This document shows positions 18,024 to 26,934 of a stretch of DNA of 55,818 nt, in pieces (the first letter of the stretch is position 1; each line of letters opens with the position of its first letter). The stretch comes from Candidatus Gottesmanbacteria bacterium (GTDB lineage: Bacteria > Patescibacteriota > Microgenomatia > UBA10105 > UBA927): assembly GCA_016218215.1 (NCBI GenBank), contig JACREM010000047.1:1-55818 (forward strand), written 5' to 3'. The position numbers and the translations under genes are program-made. The notes below the pieces were generated by a model, which was given only the letters and a program-made list of their open reading frames with translations, made no database searches and was not told the origin of the DNA.

Positions 18024-19753
18024 AGTACGAAGTACTGAAAAAAGATAAAACAGATGAAGAAACATCAGGTCATGCTCTCCACGATTATGACAAGATGTAT
18101 GCATCGTTTTCGTGGAAAGCAAGCGAGAAAGAATTTGTCTCGGATGATGGGTGTCTTAATGCAGCGTATGTCGCTATAGATAGACACGTAGGAACTTGGA
18201 GAAGAAATAAGCTTGCACTTATTTTTGAAGATGAGGCTGGATTTATAGAAAAGTTCACGTTTGAGGACCTTTCTCTACTTTCAAATAAGGTCGGTAATAT
18301 CCTCAAGGATTTTGGAGCAGAGAGAGGCGACAGGGTGTTTTTGTTTTTGCCCCGGACACCGTATCTGTATATCTCGTTTCTTGCGATTTTAAAAATTGGC
18401 GGTGTTGCAGGTGCACTTTTTAGCGCATTTCAGGAACAAGCGCTTTTTGACAGACTAGAAGATAGCAGTACTTCAATAGTCATCACAACTTCACAGCTTC
18501 TTCCAAGACTTTCCGGTATTAGAAAGAAGCTCAAAAACTTAAAGCATATTATTACCGTTGATACAGATGATTTTAAAACGTCGGTTGCTAACGCATCTGC
18601 CGATCTTCGCATTGCGGGAACAAGGCCTGATGATCATGCGTTTATGCTTTATACTTCAGGGACGACGGGTAAACCAAAAGGTGTGGTTCATGTGCATAAA
18701 GCTATAGTGCATCAGGCGATGTCCGCACGATTGGTTTTGGATCTGAAGGAAGATGATACGTACTGGTGTACCGCAGATCCGGGATGGATAACGGGTATAT
18801 CCTACGAAATTTTAGGAAATTTAGCCTTAGGAATTACCACCCTTGTATTTAGCGGCAGATTTGATCCAAAACGGTGGTATACGCTTTTAGCAGCACACAA
18901 AGTTACTGTTTGGTATACCGCTCCGACGGCTATTCGAATGCTCATGGCACAAGGCGTTTCTCTTCCAAAATCTTTTGACCTTTCAAATCTTCGTCATCTT
19001 TGTTCCGTAGGTGAGCCGTTGAATCCCGAAGCTATCAGGTGGAGTATAAAAGCATTCGGCAGACCGTTTCATGACACCTGGTTTCAGACAGAAACCGGAG
19101 CTATTATGATTGCTAATTTTGCAACTCTTGATATCCGAGTGGGTTCTATGGGAAAACCCATGCCTGGCGTAGTCGCAGCTATAGTAGACGACTCGGGGCG
19201 CCAGGTTCCCAACGGAACCGAGGGCAATATAGCCCTAAGACCGGGATGGCCGGCCATGATGCAGGCCATCTGGAAGAGACTGGGTAAATATCACAGTTAT
19301 TTTATCAACGGCTGGTACATGTCAGGAGATCATGGGACAAAAGATGGCGACGGGTATTTTTGGTTTATAGGCCGAGCTGACGACGTCATAAAAACCTCAG
19401 GCGAAAGAGTCGGGCCGTTTGAAGTGGAGTCTGCTCTCGTAGAACACCCCGCCGTTGTCGAAGCAGGAGTCATTGGAAAGCCGGACGAACTTCGGGGAGA
19501 GATAATAAAAGCATTTGTGGTACTAGATAAAGATCAAAGATCAAAAATAAAAAATCAAAAAGATGGAGAGAGATTAAAAGAAGAACTCATGGAGTATGTG
19601 AAAAAACATCTGGCTGGACACGCATACCCGCGAGAGATTGAATTTATTGATTCACTGCCTAAAACCCGTTCCGGGAAAATTATGCGTAGGATTCTAAAGG
19701 CCAAGGAGCTAGGGCTTCCGGTCGGAGATACCTCTACCCTTGAAGAGTATTAA
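18020..19753 (+). CDS. acs: Acetyl-CoA synthetase-like AMP-forming acyl-CoA ligase
   Basis: MLYTSGTTGKPKGVVHVHKA, YWCTADPGWITGISYE, YMSGDHGTKDGDGYFWFIGRADDVIKTSGERVGPFEVES, PKTRSGKIMRRILKA; 4-bp overlap with fbp. Confidence 0.92.
   Translation: MKYEVLKKDKTDEETSGHALHDYDKMYASFSWKASEKEFVSDDGCLNAAYVAIDRHVGTWRRNKLALIFEDEAGFIEKFTFEDLSLLSNKVGNILKDFGAERGDRVFLFLPRTPYLYISFLAILKIGGVAGALFSAFQEQALFDRLEDSSTSIVITTSQLLPRLSGIRKKLKNLKHIITVDTDDFKTSVANASADLRIAGTRPDDHAFMLYTSGTTGKPKGVVHVHKAIVHQAMSARLVLDLKEDDTYWCTADPGWITGISYEILGNLALGITTLVFSGRFDPKRWYTLLAAHKVTVWYTAPTAIRMLMAQGVSLPKSFDLSNLRHLCSVGEPLNPEAIRWSIKAFGRPFHDTWFQTETGAIMIANFATLDIRVGSMGKPMPGVVAAIVDDSGRQVPNGTEGNIALRPGWPAMMQAIWKRLGKYHSYFINGWYMSGDHGTKDGDGYFWFIGRADDVIKTSGERVGPFEVESALVEHPAVVEAGVIGKPDELRGEIIKAFVVLDKDQRSKIKNQKDGERLKEELMEYVKKHLAGHAYPREIEFIDSLPKTRSGKIMRRILKAKELGLPVGDTSTLEEY
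19529..19561. repeat. In-frame short-word repeat (AAAGATCAAAGATCAAAAATAAAAAATCAAAAA)
   Basis: Iterated GATCAAA words; encodes KDQRSKIKNQK near the C-terminus of the acyl-CoA ligase. Confidence 0.65.
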
Positions 19754-19766
19754 TATCTTACCACTG

Positions 19767-20480
19767 TTAAAGCGAGAACAAAAGGACAATTTCCCCTTTT
19801 GCGGGCGAAGCATTTGTAAGCGCGTCATGTATCGACCCAGTCCATACAGTTTCATGTATTTTCGTCAGTTCCCGGGCGATTACTATATGAAGCGTTGGAA
19901 AAATAATCTCTAAATCTTTCAGAGTTTCAATGAGATTATGAGGCGCGCAATAAAAAATTACTGTGGGCTTCAAAGTATTGATTGTAGATTGTAAAAGCAG
20001 AAGGTCAGTAAAGATTTTTATTCTTGATGCTTGTTTTTCAGGAGGGAAACCTAAAAACAATATGTGATTGGCAGGCAGTCCGCTTGAGACAACTGCCGAA
20101 AGCATTGCCGATGATCCCGGTATTGGTATCACCCTGATAGCTCTTTTTTTACATTCTGAAATAAGGAGGTATCCAGGATCCGAAAGCATCGGTGTACCGG
20201 CGTCGCTTATGAGGGAAACAGACTGTTCCTTTTGGAGTATTTCAATGATTTCGGGCACTCGATTCATCTCTGATCTATCATCAAACCGGATAAATGTTCT
20301 TTTTTCGTTTGCCTTGATATCAAGGTTTTTATTCTGTTTTGATAATTCCTGAAGTAGGAGGCCAGCCCTTCTTGTATCTTCGCATGCTATGACTCGGGAT
20401 GAAAGCAACACGTTAATGGCGCGGATGGTAATATCTTCAAGGTTTCCGATTGGTGTTGACACTACGTAGAGCGCTGCCAT
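19767..20480 (-). CDS. rsmI: 16S rRNA (cytidine-2'-O-)-methyltransferase
   Basis: MAALYVVSTPIGNLEDITIRAINVL, ACEDTRRAGLLL, SLISDAGTPMLSDPGYLL. Confidence 0.93.
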   Translation of the reverse strand: MAALYVVSTPIGNLEDITIRAINVLLSSRVIACEDTRRAGLLLQELSKQNKNLDIKANEKRTFIRFDDRSEMNRVPEIIEILQKEQSVSLISDAGTPMLSDPGYLLISECKKRAIRVIPIPGSSAMLSAVVSSGLPANHILFLGFPPEKQASRIKIFTDLLLLQSTINTLKPTVIFYCAPHNLIETLKDLEIIFPTLHIVIARELTKIHETVWTGSIHDALTNASPAKGEIVLLFSL

Positions 20481-20496
20481 AGAATCATTATATCCT

Positions 20497-21141
20497 ATGG
20501 GTAGTTTACTCGCATTTTTGAAGCCAGAGTTACTCATTCAAACATTTGGATTATTCGGTGTATTTTTTGTTTTATTTGCCGAGTCGGGACTATTTTTCGG
20601 ATTTTTTCTTCCCGGCGACAGTCTTTTGTTTACGGCGGGAGTGCTGTCATCTCAGGGGTATCTTTCCTTTCCATTGTTAGTTATTGTTAGTTTTCTCGGA
20701 GCCGTCATTGGGGATAATGTCGGATACTGGTTTGGACATACAGTCGGAAAAAAATTGTTTGAAAAAGAAGAGAGCTTATTTTTTAAAAAACATCATTTAC
20801 TAGATGCGCAGGTATTTTATGAACAGCACGGTGCGAAAACGATTGTATTTGCGCGTTTCATGCCATTTGTCCGTACGTTCGCCCCAATTGTTGCTGGAGT
20901 GGCAAACATGAATTACGGTGTATTTATGAGATACAATTTATTTGGCGGGGCGCTTTGGGCAGTGGGGCTCACTGTACTTGGGTATTTTTTGGGCAATATA
21001 CCGATCATCAAGCATAATTACGAACTTGTCATCCTTGTCATAGTGTTTGGCTCTGTTTTGCCGCTTGCCATCCATTTTCTCATAGATCAGGACAAAAGAG
21101 GCAGGGTAATACGAAAAGTAAAGAGTATATTTGGACGATAA
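20497..21141 (+). CDS. DedA-family membrane protein
   Basis: ESGLFFGFFLPGDSLLFTAGVL, GDNVGYWFGHTVGKKLF, ARFMPFVRTFAPIVAGVANM. Confidence 0.92.
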   Translation: MGSLLAFLKPELLIQTFGLFGVFFVLFAESGLFFGFFLPGDSLLFTAGVLSSQGYLSFPLLVIVSFLGAVIGDNVGYWFGHTVGKKLFEKEESLFFKKHHLLDAQVFYEQHGAKTIVFARFMPFVRTFAPIVAGVANMNYGVFMRYNLFGGALWAVGLTVLGYFLGNIPIIKHNYELVILVIVFGSVLPLAIHFLIDQDKRGRVIRKVKSIFGR

Positions 21142-21142
21142 A

Positions 21143-21769
21143 CTATGCCTGGTATTTACGGATAAGGCCGACAACTTTCCCCTGAATTTTTACATGTGTG
21201 GCAAAAATCGGAGACATCTGGGTATTTGCGGGCATGAGCTTGATCCTATCTTTTTCAAAATAAATCCGCTTAAGCGTTGCGAGCCCGTTTGGCAGAAGTG
21301 CAACCACGATGTCTCCATTTTTAGCATCCTGCTGGTGTTGTATAACAACAAAATCACCGTCAAAAATTCCGTCATCAATCATAGATGTGCCTTTGACCTG
21401 CAGTACATACCCCGGTTTATTGCTTGAGATCATGCCCGGGGCTACTGACATGTAAAAATTTGGATCTGTGTACGGCTCGAGAGGCGCGCCCGCAGCGATA
21501 TACCCAAGTACTGGTAGTTCTATGACAGTTTGACCAGTCAGAGCCGATTTTACACTGTCTGAAAGGTCCAATCCACGTGCCGTTCCATCGAGTTTTTTTA
21601 TAAAGCCCCTCTGCCTGAGTTTGTCTATATGTTCGTGTACTGTGGCGGGAGAAGCCATGCCAAGGGCCTCGCCTATTTCTTTCAGAGTTGGTGCATACCC
21701 ATATCTTTGAATAAATTGAGATATAAATTCTAAAATTTGACGTTCTCTCGAATAGACTGTTGCTGGCAT
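21143..21769 (-). CDS. lexA: LexA repressor
   Basis: YGYAPTLKEIGEALGMASPATVHEHIDKLRQRGFI; PVLGYIAAGAPLEP cleavage region; VKGTSMIDDGIFDGDFVVI. Confidence 0.95.
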   Translation of the reverse strand: MPATVYSRERQILEFISQFIQRYGYAPTLKEIGEALGMASPATVHEHIDKLRQRGFIKKLDGTARGLDLSDSVKSALTGQTVIELPVLGYIAAGAPLEPYTDPNFYMSVAPGMISSNKPGYVLQVKGTSMIDDGIFDGDFVVIQHQQDAKNGDIVVALLPNGLATLKRIYFEKDRIKLMPANTQMSPIFATHVKIQGKVVGLIRKYQA

Positions 21770-21835
21770 AGTAGTATAAAATGAATGAATTGTTCTTTTA
21801 TCTCTCGTTTCTTTCTGTTACTATTAGAGAATAAT

Positions 21836-21905
21836 CCAAAATATACCCGAACGTCAAGAGGTCTATTGTGGATCAGAGCATATCAAGTATTGTATTTACC
21901 CGAAT
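21836..21905 (-). promoter_or_regulatory. Two TTCGGGT-core motifs in the lexA/uvrB intergenic region, candidate LexA operators
   Basis: Minus strand: ATTCGGGTAAATACAATACTTG (21905-21884), then CGTTCGGGTATATTTTGG (21853-21836); the same two motifs in the same order precede the polymerase unit. Confidence 0.45.
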
Positions 21906-23948
21906 ATGAATGAGTATTTACTTACATCCAAGTTTCAGCCAACGGGCGATCAGCCAGAGGCTATATTAGCTTTGCATAAGGCAATAGAAGCAGGAAATCG
22001 TGAACAGGTGCTCCTTGGTGTGACAGGGAGCGGAAAGACGTTTACCGTGGCACATCTTATAGCAAAACTAAACCGACCGACGCTTATCATCTCTCATAAT
22101 AAAACACTTGCGGCCCAGCTGTATCAGGAGTTTCGTGATTTTTTTCCTAAAAATGCTGTATCGTATTTTGTCTCCTATTACGATTACTATCAACCGGAAG
22201 CATATATTCCTCAGTCAGGTACATTTATAGAAAAAGAAACCGAGATCAACGATGAAATAGACAAACTGCGCCTTGCGGCTACCACCAATATTCTGACCAG
22301 AAAAGACACCATCGTTGTCGCGTCTGTTTCGTCTATCTATAACATAGGTTCGCCGCGCGAGTACGGACATTTTGTCCTGGAATTAAAACCCGGAATTGTT
22401 ATTTCAAGGGAATCCATTATGCTTCGCCTTATACAACTTCAGTACACGAGAGAGTCAGGAAGTTTTACGCGTGGGACATTTCGTGTCCGCGGAGATGTGA
22501 TAGATATATTTCCGGCGTACGAAGACACCGCTATCCGTTTGTCACTGTCACTCACGTCTGTGCTCTCAATCACACGTATAGATCCGATTGACATAGAGAC
22601 AATAGATACACTGCAATCGATTGTCATATTTCCAGCAAAACATTACATGACTAATCCAGAAAATCATAAAGAGGTGTTTAAAAAAATTGACAAAGACCTG
22701 GAGATAGAAGTGAAGGCACTGCAGAATAAAGGAAAAATTGTAGAAGCCCAAAGACTTCGGCAACGAGTCGAGTATGACATCGAAATGATAGGAGAGATGG
22801 GATATGTAAACGGCATCGAAAATTATTCCCGATATTTTGATGGAAGAAGCCCCGGTGATCCACCGTTTTCACTGTTAGACTATTTTAAGGAGGCAGGCGA
22901 ACAGCGGAAGAGCGATTGGCTTCTCATCGTCGACGAATCACATATTACTATTCCACAGATACGCGGCATGTATAACGGGGACAGAAGCAGAAAACAAACC
23001 CTGGTAGATTTTGGCTTTAGGCTCAGAGCATGCCTTGACAATAGGCCGCTTAACTTTGGGGAATTTTTATATAGAATTCCAGATACGGTATATGTTTCAG
23101 CAACTCCGGATGAATGGGAGCTTTCCCGAGCAAAGGATGCGTCCACTGGCGGCAATGGTGTGGTAGAGCAACTTGTCAGGCCAACGGGACTGGTCGATCC
23201 GCTGGTGAGCATCCATCCGACAGAGGGGCAAATACCGTCCTTACTTCTTGAGATAGAAAAACGTGTGCAGAAAAAAGAGAGAGCCATCATTACTACCCTG
23301 ACAAAACGGATGGCTGAAGAACTATCTGAATATATACAAAACAAAGGAATAAAAGTGAATTATCTTCATAGCGACATAGAAACACTTGACAGAAATGAAA
23401 TATTAAGAGATTTTCGCCTCGGGTTGTATGACGTAATTATCGGTATAAATCTTTTGAGAGAAGGTCTGGATCTTCCGGAGGTATCGCTTATTGCCATCCT
23501 CGATGCTGATAAGGAGGGATTTTTACGAAGTAAAACAAGTCTCATACAGATCATGGGAAGAGCCGCGCGGCACGTGCATGGATCGGTTATTTTGTATGCA
23601 GATGGTGTCACTCAGTCTATGAAAGGGGCCATGGATGAAGTAAACAGACGGCGAAAGATTCAGGAGACATATAATACCGTTCACAATATTCAACCTAGAA
23701 GCATCATAAAACCAATTCGTGACCAACTCATCGATCGTAAAGATACGTCACGCGAGACAAATGCGCTGACAATACTTGAAAATATGCGACCTCACGACAT
23801 GGATGCAATGACGCCGGATGACAAAAAAAAGTTTATATCAAAGCTTGCTCGTGAAATGAAAAGTGCCAGCAAATTGCTTCTCTTTGAGCGTGCCATGGCC
23901 ATACGGGACGCAATAACTGCAATAGAAAAGGGAGAATGGAAAAATTAG
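21906..23948 (+). CDS. uvrB: Excinuclease ABC subunit B
   Basis: GVTGSGKTFTVAHLIAKLNRPTLIISHNKTLAAQLYQEF, YYDYYQPEAYIPQSGTFIEKE, IMGRAARHVHGSVILYAD. Confidence 0.97.
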   Translation: MNEYLLTSKFQPTGDQPEAILALHKAIEAGNREQVLLGVTGSGKTFTVAHLIAKLNRPTLIISHNKTLAAQLYQEFRDFFPKNAVSYFVSYYDYYQPEAYIPQSGTFIEKETEINDEIDKLRLAATTNILTRKDTIVVASVSSIYNIGSPREYGHFVLELKPGIVISRESIMLRLIQLQYTRESGSFTRGTFRVRGDVIDIFPAYEDTAIRLSLSLTSVLSITRIDPIDIETIDTLQSIVIFPAKHYMTNPENHKEVFKKIDKDLEIEVKALQNKGKIVEAQRLRQRVEYDIEMIGEMGYVNGIENYSRYFDGRSPGDPPFSLLDYFKEAGEQRKSDWLLIVDESHITIPQIRGMYNGDRSRKQTLVDFGFRLRACLDNRPLNFGEFLYRIPDTVYVSATPDEWELSRAKDASTGGNGVVEQLVRPTGLVDPLVSIHPTEGQIPSLLLEIEKRVQKKERAIITTLTKRMAEELSEYIQNKGIKVNYLHSDIETLDRNEILRDFRLGLYDVIIGINLLREGLDLPEVSLIAILDADKEGFLRSKTSLIQIMGRAARHVHGSVILYADGVTQSMKGAMDEVNRRRKIQETYNTVHNIQPRSIIKPIRDQLIDRKDTSRETNALTILENMRPHDMDAMTPDDKKKFISKLAREMKSASKLLLFERAMAIRDAITAIEKGEWKN

Positions 23949-23949
23949 T

Positions 23950-26934
23950 ATGTACGACAGTATAAAAATAATTGGAGCAAAGCAGCATAATCTAAAGAAT
24001 GTTAATCTCACTCTGCCAAAGGGCAAACTTATTGTGTTTTCAGGTCTTTCGGGTTCCGGAAAGTCATCTCTTGCATTTGATACGATCTATGCTGAAGGAC
24101 AAAGACGGTACGTCGAGTCGCTCTCATCATACGCTCGTCAATTTTTGGGTGTGCTCGACAAGCCAGATGTAGATAGCATAGAAGGGTTGTCTCCTTCAAT
24201 CTCTATTGACCAAAAAACGACCTCTCATAATCCGCGGTCTACTGTTGGTACAGTGACGGAAATGTATGATTATCTTCGCCTCTTATTTGCGCGCATAGGG
24301 CATCCGCATTGCTCTCTTTGCGGACGCGAGATAGAGAGACAGACGAACCAACAGATTGTTTCACTGTGTATAGACCGCATGCTTGAACGATCCCACGAAT
24401 CTCCCATTGTTCGTATGCTTATTTTGTCTCCCGTTGTAAGGGATAGAAAAGGGGAATTTAGTGGGCTGTTTGCAAATGCAAAAGCGAAAGGGTATTCAGA
24501 CCTTCGTGTCGACGGCGTCATCATCGGACTTGACGAAGATATCGGGCTTATTAAAACAAACAAACACAGTATAGATATTGTCATTGATCGTATAATTGTG
24601 GATCGAGCGCTTGCACGCTCAATGAAACGCGGAAAGGATGAACGTGCGTCAGACAACGATAAAATGCTCTATAAAACATTTCGTAGCCGCGTAGCAGACT
24701 CCATAGAGCAGGCACTCAAGCTTTCAGATGGCCTTGTGACCGTGGCAGATGTCCAAGAATCAGGGTTTACGTTTCCCCAAAAACCCAAAGAAATGATTGA
24801 TTTGCTTTACTCAGAGCGTTTTGCCTGTCCGACGTGCGGCATTTCGCTTCCTGAGATTGAACCCAGGTCTTTTTCTTTTAACTCCCCGCACGGTGCGTGT
24901 GGGGACTGCACCGGCCTTGGAAAAATTCTCACCGTTGATCCTGATTCCGTTATGAATCCAATACTAACTCTTAGCGAGGGCGGCATCCTGCCTTTTGCGA
25001 GGACTTTTGAAAATGACACCTGGTACTCGCGCCTTGTTCGGACTGTCTGTGAAGAACACTCCATATCTATGAAGCAGGCCATAGGAACCCTCACACAAAA
25101 ACAGCGCGATATTCTTCTTCTTGGTACGGGAGAACGCATCTACAGCGTTTCCGGCACAAACAGGTTTGGCGAAAAAACAAGAATTGAAGAACAGTTTAAG
25201 GGGTTTATTTCAGAGTTAAAAGCCAGGCATGTATCCTCGGATTCTGAATGGGTAAAAAGTGAAATTGAAAAGTATATGCGGGAAGAAGTTTGCCCAACGT
25301 GCCATGGGGATAGGCTGAAAAGAGATGCGCTGACTGTAACGGTAGACGGTAAGAATATTGCGTTTGTCTCTAGCCTTTCCATCGGCGCTCTCCATGCATG
25401 GGTGAGTACTATAGGAACGATCATAAAAAATGATCAGGAAAAAATTATTGCTACATCGATCATAAAGGAGTTGAAGCTTCGGTCTAAATTTTTAGATGAA
25501 GTAGGGCTTGAGTATCTGAGCCTCTCGCGTGCAGCCATGACTCTTTCCGGTGGAGAAGCTCAGCGAATTCGCCTTGCTTCTCAGATTGGATCAGGACTGT
25601 CCGGAGTATTGTATGTCCTGGATGAACCGTCTATTGGTCTTCACCCACGGGATAACGCAAAACTTATTTCAACACTCAAAACTTTAAGAGATTTAGGAAA
25701 TACCGTCATAGTTGTCGAGCATGACCGCGAAATGATTATGGAAGCGGATTATCTTGTAGATTTCGGACCCGGAGCAGGAGAACACGGCGGAGCTATCATA
25801 GCAGAGGGAACTGTTGATGAAGTGATCAAAAATAAATACTCAATTACCGGAGCGTATCTTTCGGGTAAACGTAATCTCGACAGATTTTACAAACATCAAA
25901 AATTGCTTACGGATGAGACGAAATACCTCAAAATTTATGGCGCGAGTGAAAACAATTTAAAAAATCTGAACGTATCATTCCCCCTCGGACACTTTGTTAC
26001 AATCACTGGAGTATCCGGAAGCGGAAAATCAACGCTTATTGTAGAAACACTCTACAAAGCGCTTCAAAAAGAAAGAGGTATTCTATCCCGCGAAGCAGGG
26101 GCAGTGTACAAAAAACTAGAGGGAATTGAATTTTTAGATAAGGTCGTTCTTATCGATCAGTCTCCGATTGGAAGAACCCCGCGAAGCAACCCTGCCACGT
26201 ACACAGGTCTTTTTACACTTATACGCGATGTCTATTCCGAGATTCCGGAAGCAAAATTACGCGGATATAAGCCGGGAAGATTTTCATTTAATGTTTCCTC
26301 CAGAGGAGGAAAAGGCGGAAGATGTGAAGCGTGTGAAGGCGAAGGACAGCGAAAAATCGAGATGCAGTTTCTTTCGGATGTCTATGTAACATGTGAAGTC
26401 TGTCATGGACAGCGGTATAACATCGAGACTCTCGAAGTGCTCTATCGTGGCAAATCCATAGCTGGCGTTTTGGATATGACCATTGAAGATGCGTGTGATT
26501 TTTTTAGGCATCATCCTCTCATGAGAGAAAAATTAGAAACACTCGCATGTGTAGGGTTAGGGTATATGCATCTTGGTCAGAGCGCGACCACTCTTTCTGG
26601 AGGAGAGGCACAGAGAGTCAAGCTTGCCACGGAGCTCTCGCGTAGATCTACTGGGAAAACCATGTATATCCTCGACGAGCCTACAACCGGCCTTCATTTT
26701 GGAGATTTAGAAAAGCTTCTCGAAGTACTTTTTGCCCTGCGAGACAAGGGAAATAGTCTTATCGTGATTGAACACAATCTGGATGTTATTAAAAATAGCG
26801 ATTGGCTTATTGATCTCGGACCTGAGGGCGGGGACAATGGAGGTACTCTCGTCGCGGTTGGTACGCCAGATGACATAAAAAAGAACAAAAATTCCTACAC
26901 AGGCCAGTGTCTTAGTGAGAGTACAGAGATATGA
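23950..26934 (+). CDS. uvrA: Excinuclease ABC subunit A
   Basis: GAKQHNLKNVNLTLPKGKLIVFSGLSGSGKSSLAFDTIYAEGQRRYVESLSSYARQFL; two ABC signature regions; CEACEGEGQRKIEMQFLSDVYVTCEVCHG. Confidence 0.98.
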   Translation: MYDSIKIIGAKQHNLKNVNLTLPKGKLIVFSGLSGSGKSSLAFDTIYAEGQRRYVESLSSYARQFLGVLDKPDVDSIEGLSPSISIDQKTTSHNPRSTVGTVTEMYDYLRLLFARIGHPHCSLCGREIERQTNQQIVSLCIDRMLERSHESPIVRMLILSPVVRDRKGEFSGLFANAKAKGYSDLRVDGVIIGLDEDIGLIKTNKHSIDIVIDRIIVDRALARSMKRGKDERASDNDKMLYKTFRSRVADSIEQALKLSDGLVTVADVQESGFTFPQKPKEMIDLLYSERFACPTCGISLPEIEPRSFSFNSPHGACGDCTGLGKILTVDPDSVMNPILTLSEGGILPFARTFENDTWYSRLVRTVCEEHSISMKQAIGTLTQKQRDILLLGTGERIYSVSGTNRFGEKTRIEEQFKGFISELKARHVSSDSEWVKSEIEKYMREEVCPTCHGDRLKRDALTVTVDGKNIAFVSSLSIGALHAWVSTIGTIIKNDQEKIIATSIIKELKLRSKFLDEVGLEYLSLSRAAMTLSGGEAQRIRLASQIGSGLSGVLYVLDEPSIGLHPRDNAKLISTLKTLRDLGNTVIVVEHDREMIMEADYLVDFGPGAGEHGGAIIAEGTVDEVIKNKYSITGAYLSGKRNLDRFYKHQKLLTDETKYLKIYGASENNLKNLNVSFPLGHFVTITGVSGSGKSTLIVETLYKALQKERGILSREAGAVYKKLEGIEFLDKVVLIDQSPIGRTPRSNPATYTGLFTLIRDVYSEIPEAKLRGYKPGRFSFNVSSRGGKGGRCEACEGEGQRKIEMQFLSDVYVTCEVCHGQRYNIETLEVLYRGKSIAGVLDMTIEDACDFFRHHPLMREKLETLACVGLGYMHLGQSATTLSGGEAQRVKLATELSRRSTGKTMYILDEPTTGLHFGDLEKLLEVLFALRDKGNSLIVIEHNLDVIKNSDWLIDLGPEGGDNGGTLVAVGTPDDIKKNKNSYTGQCLSESTEI

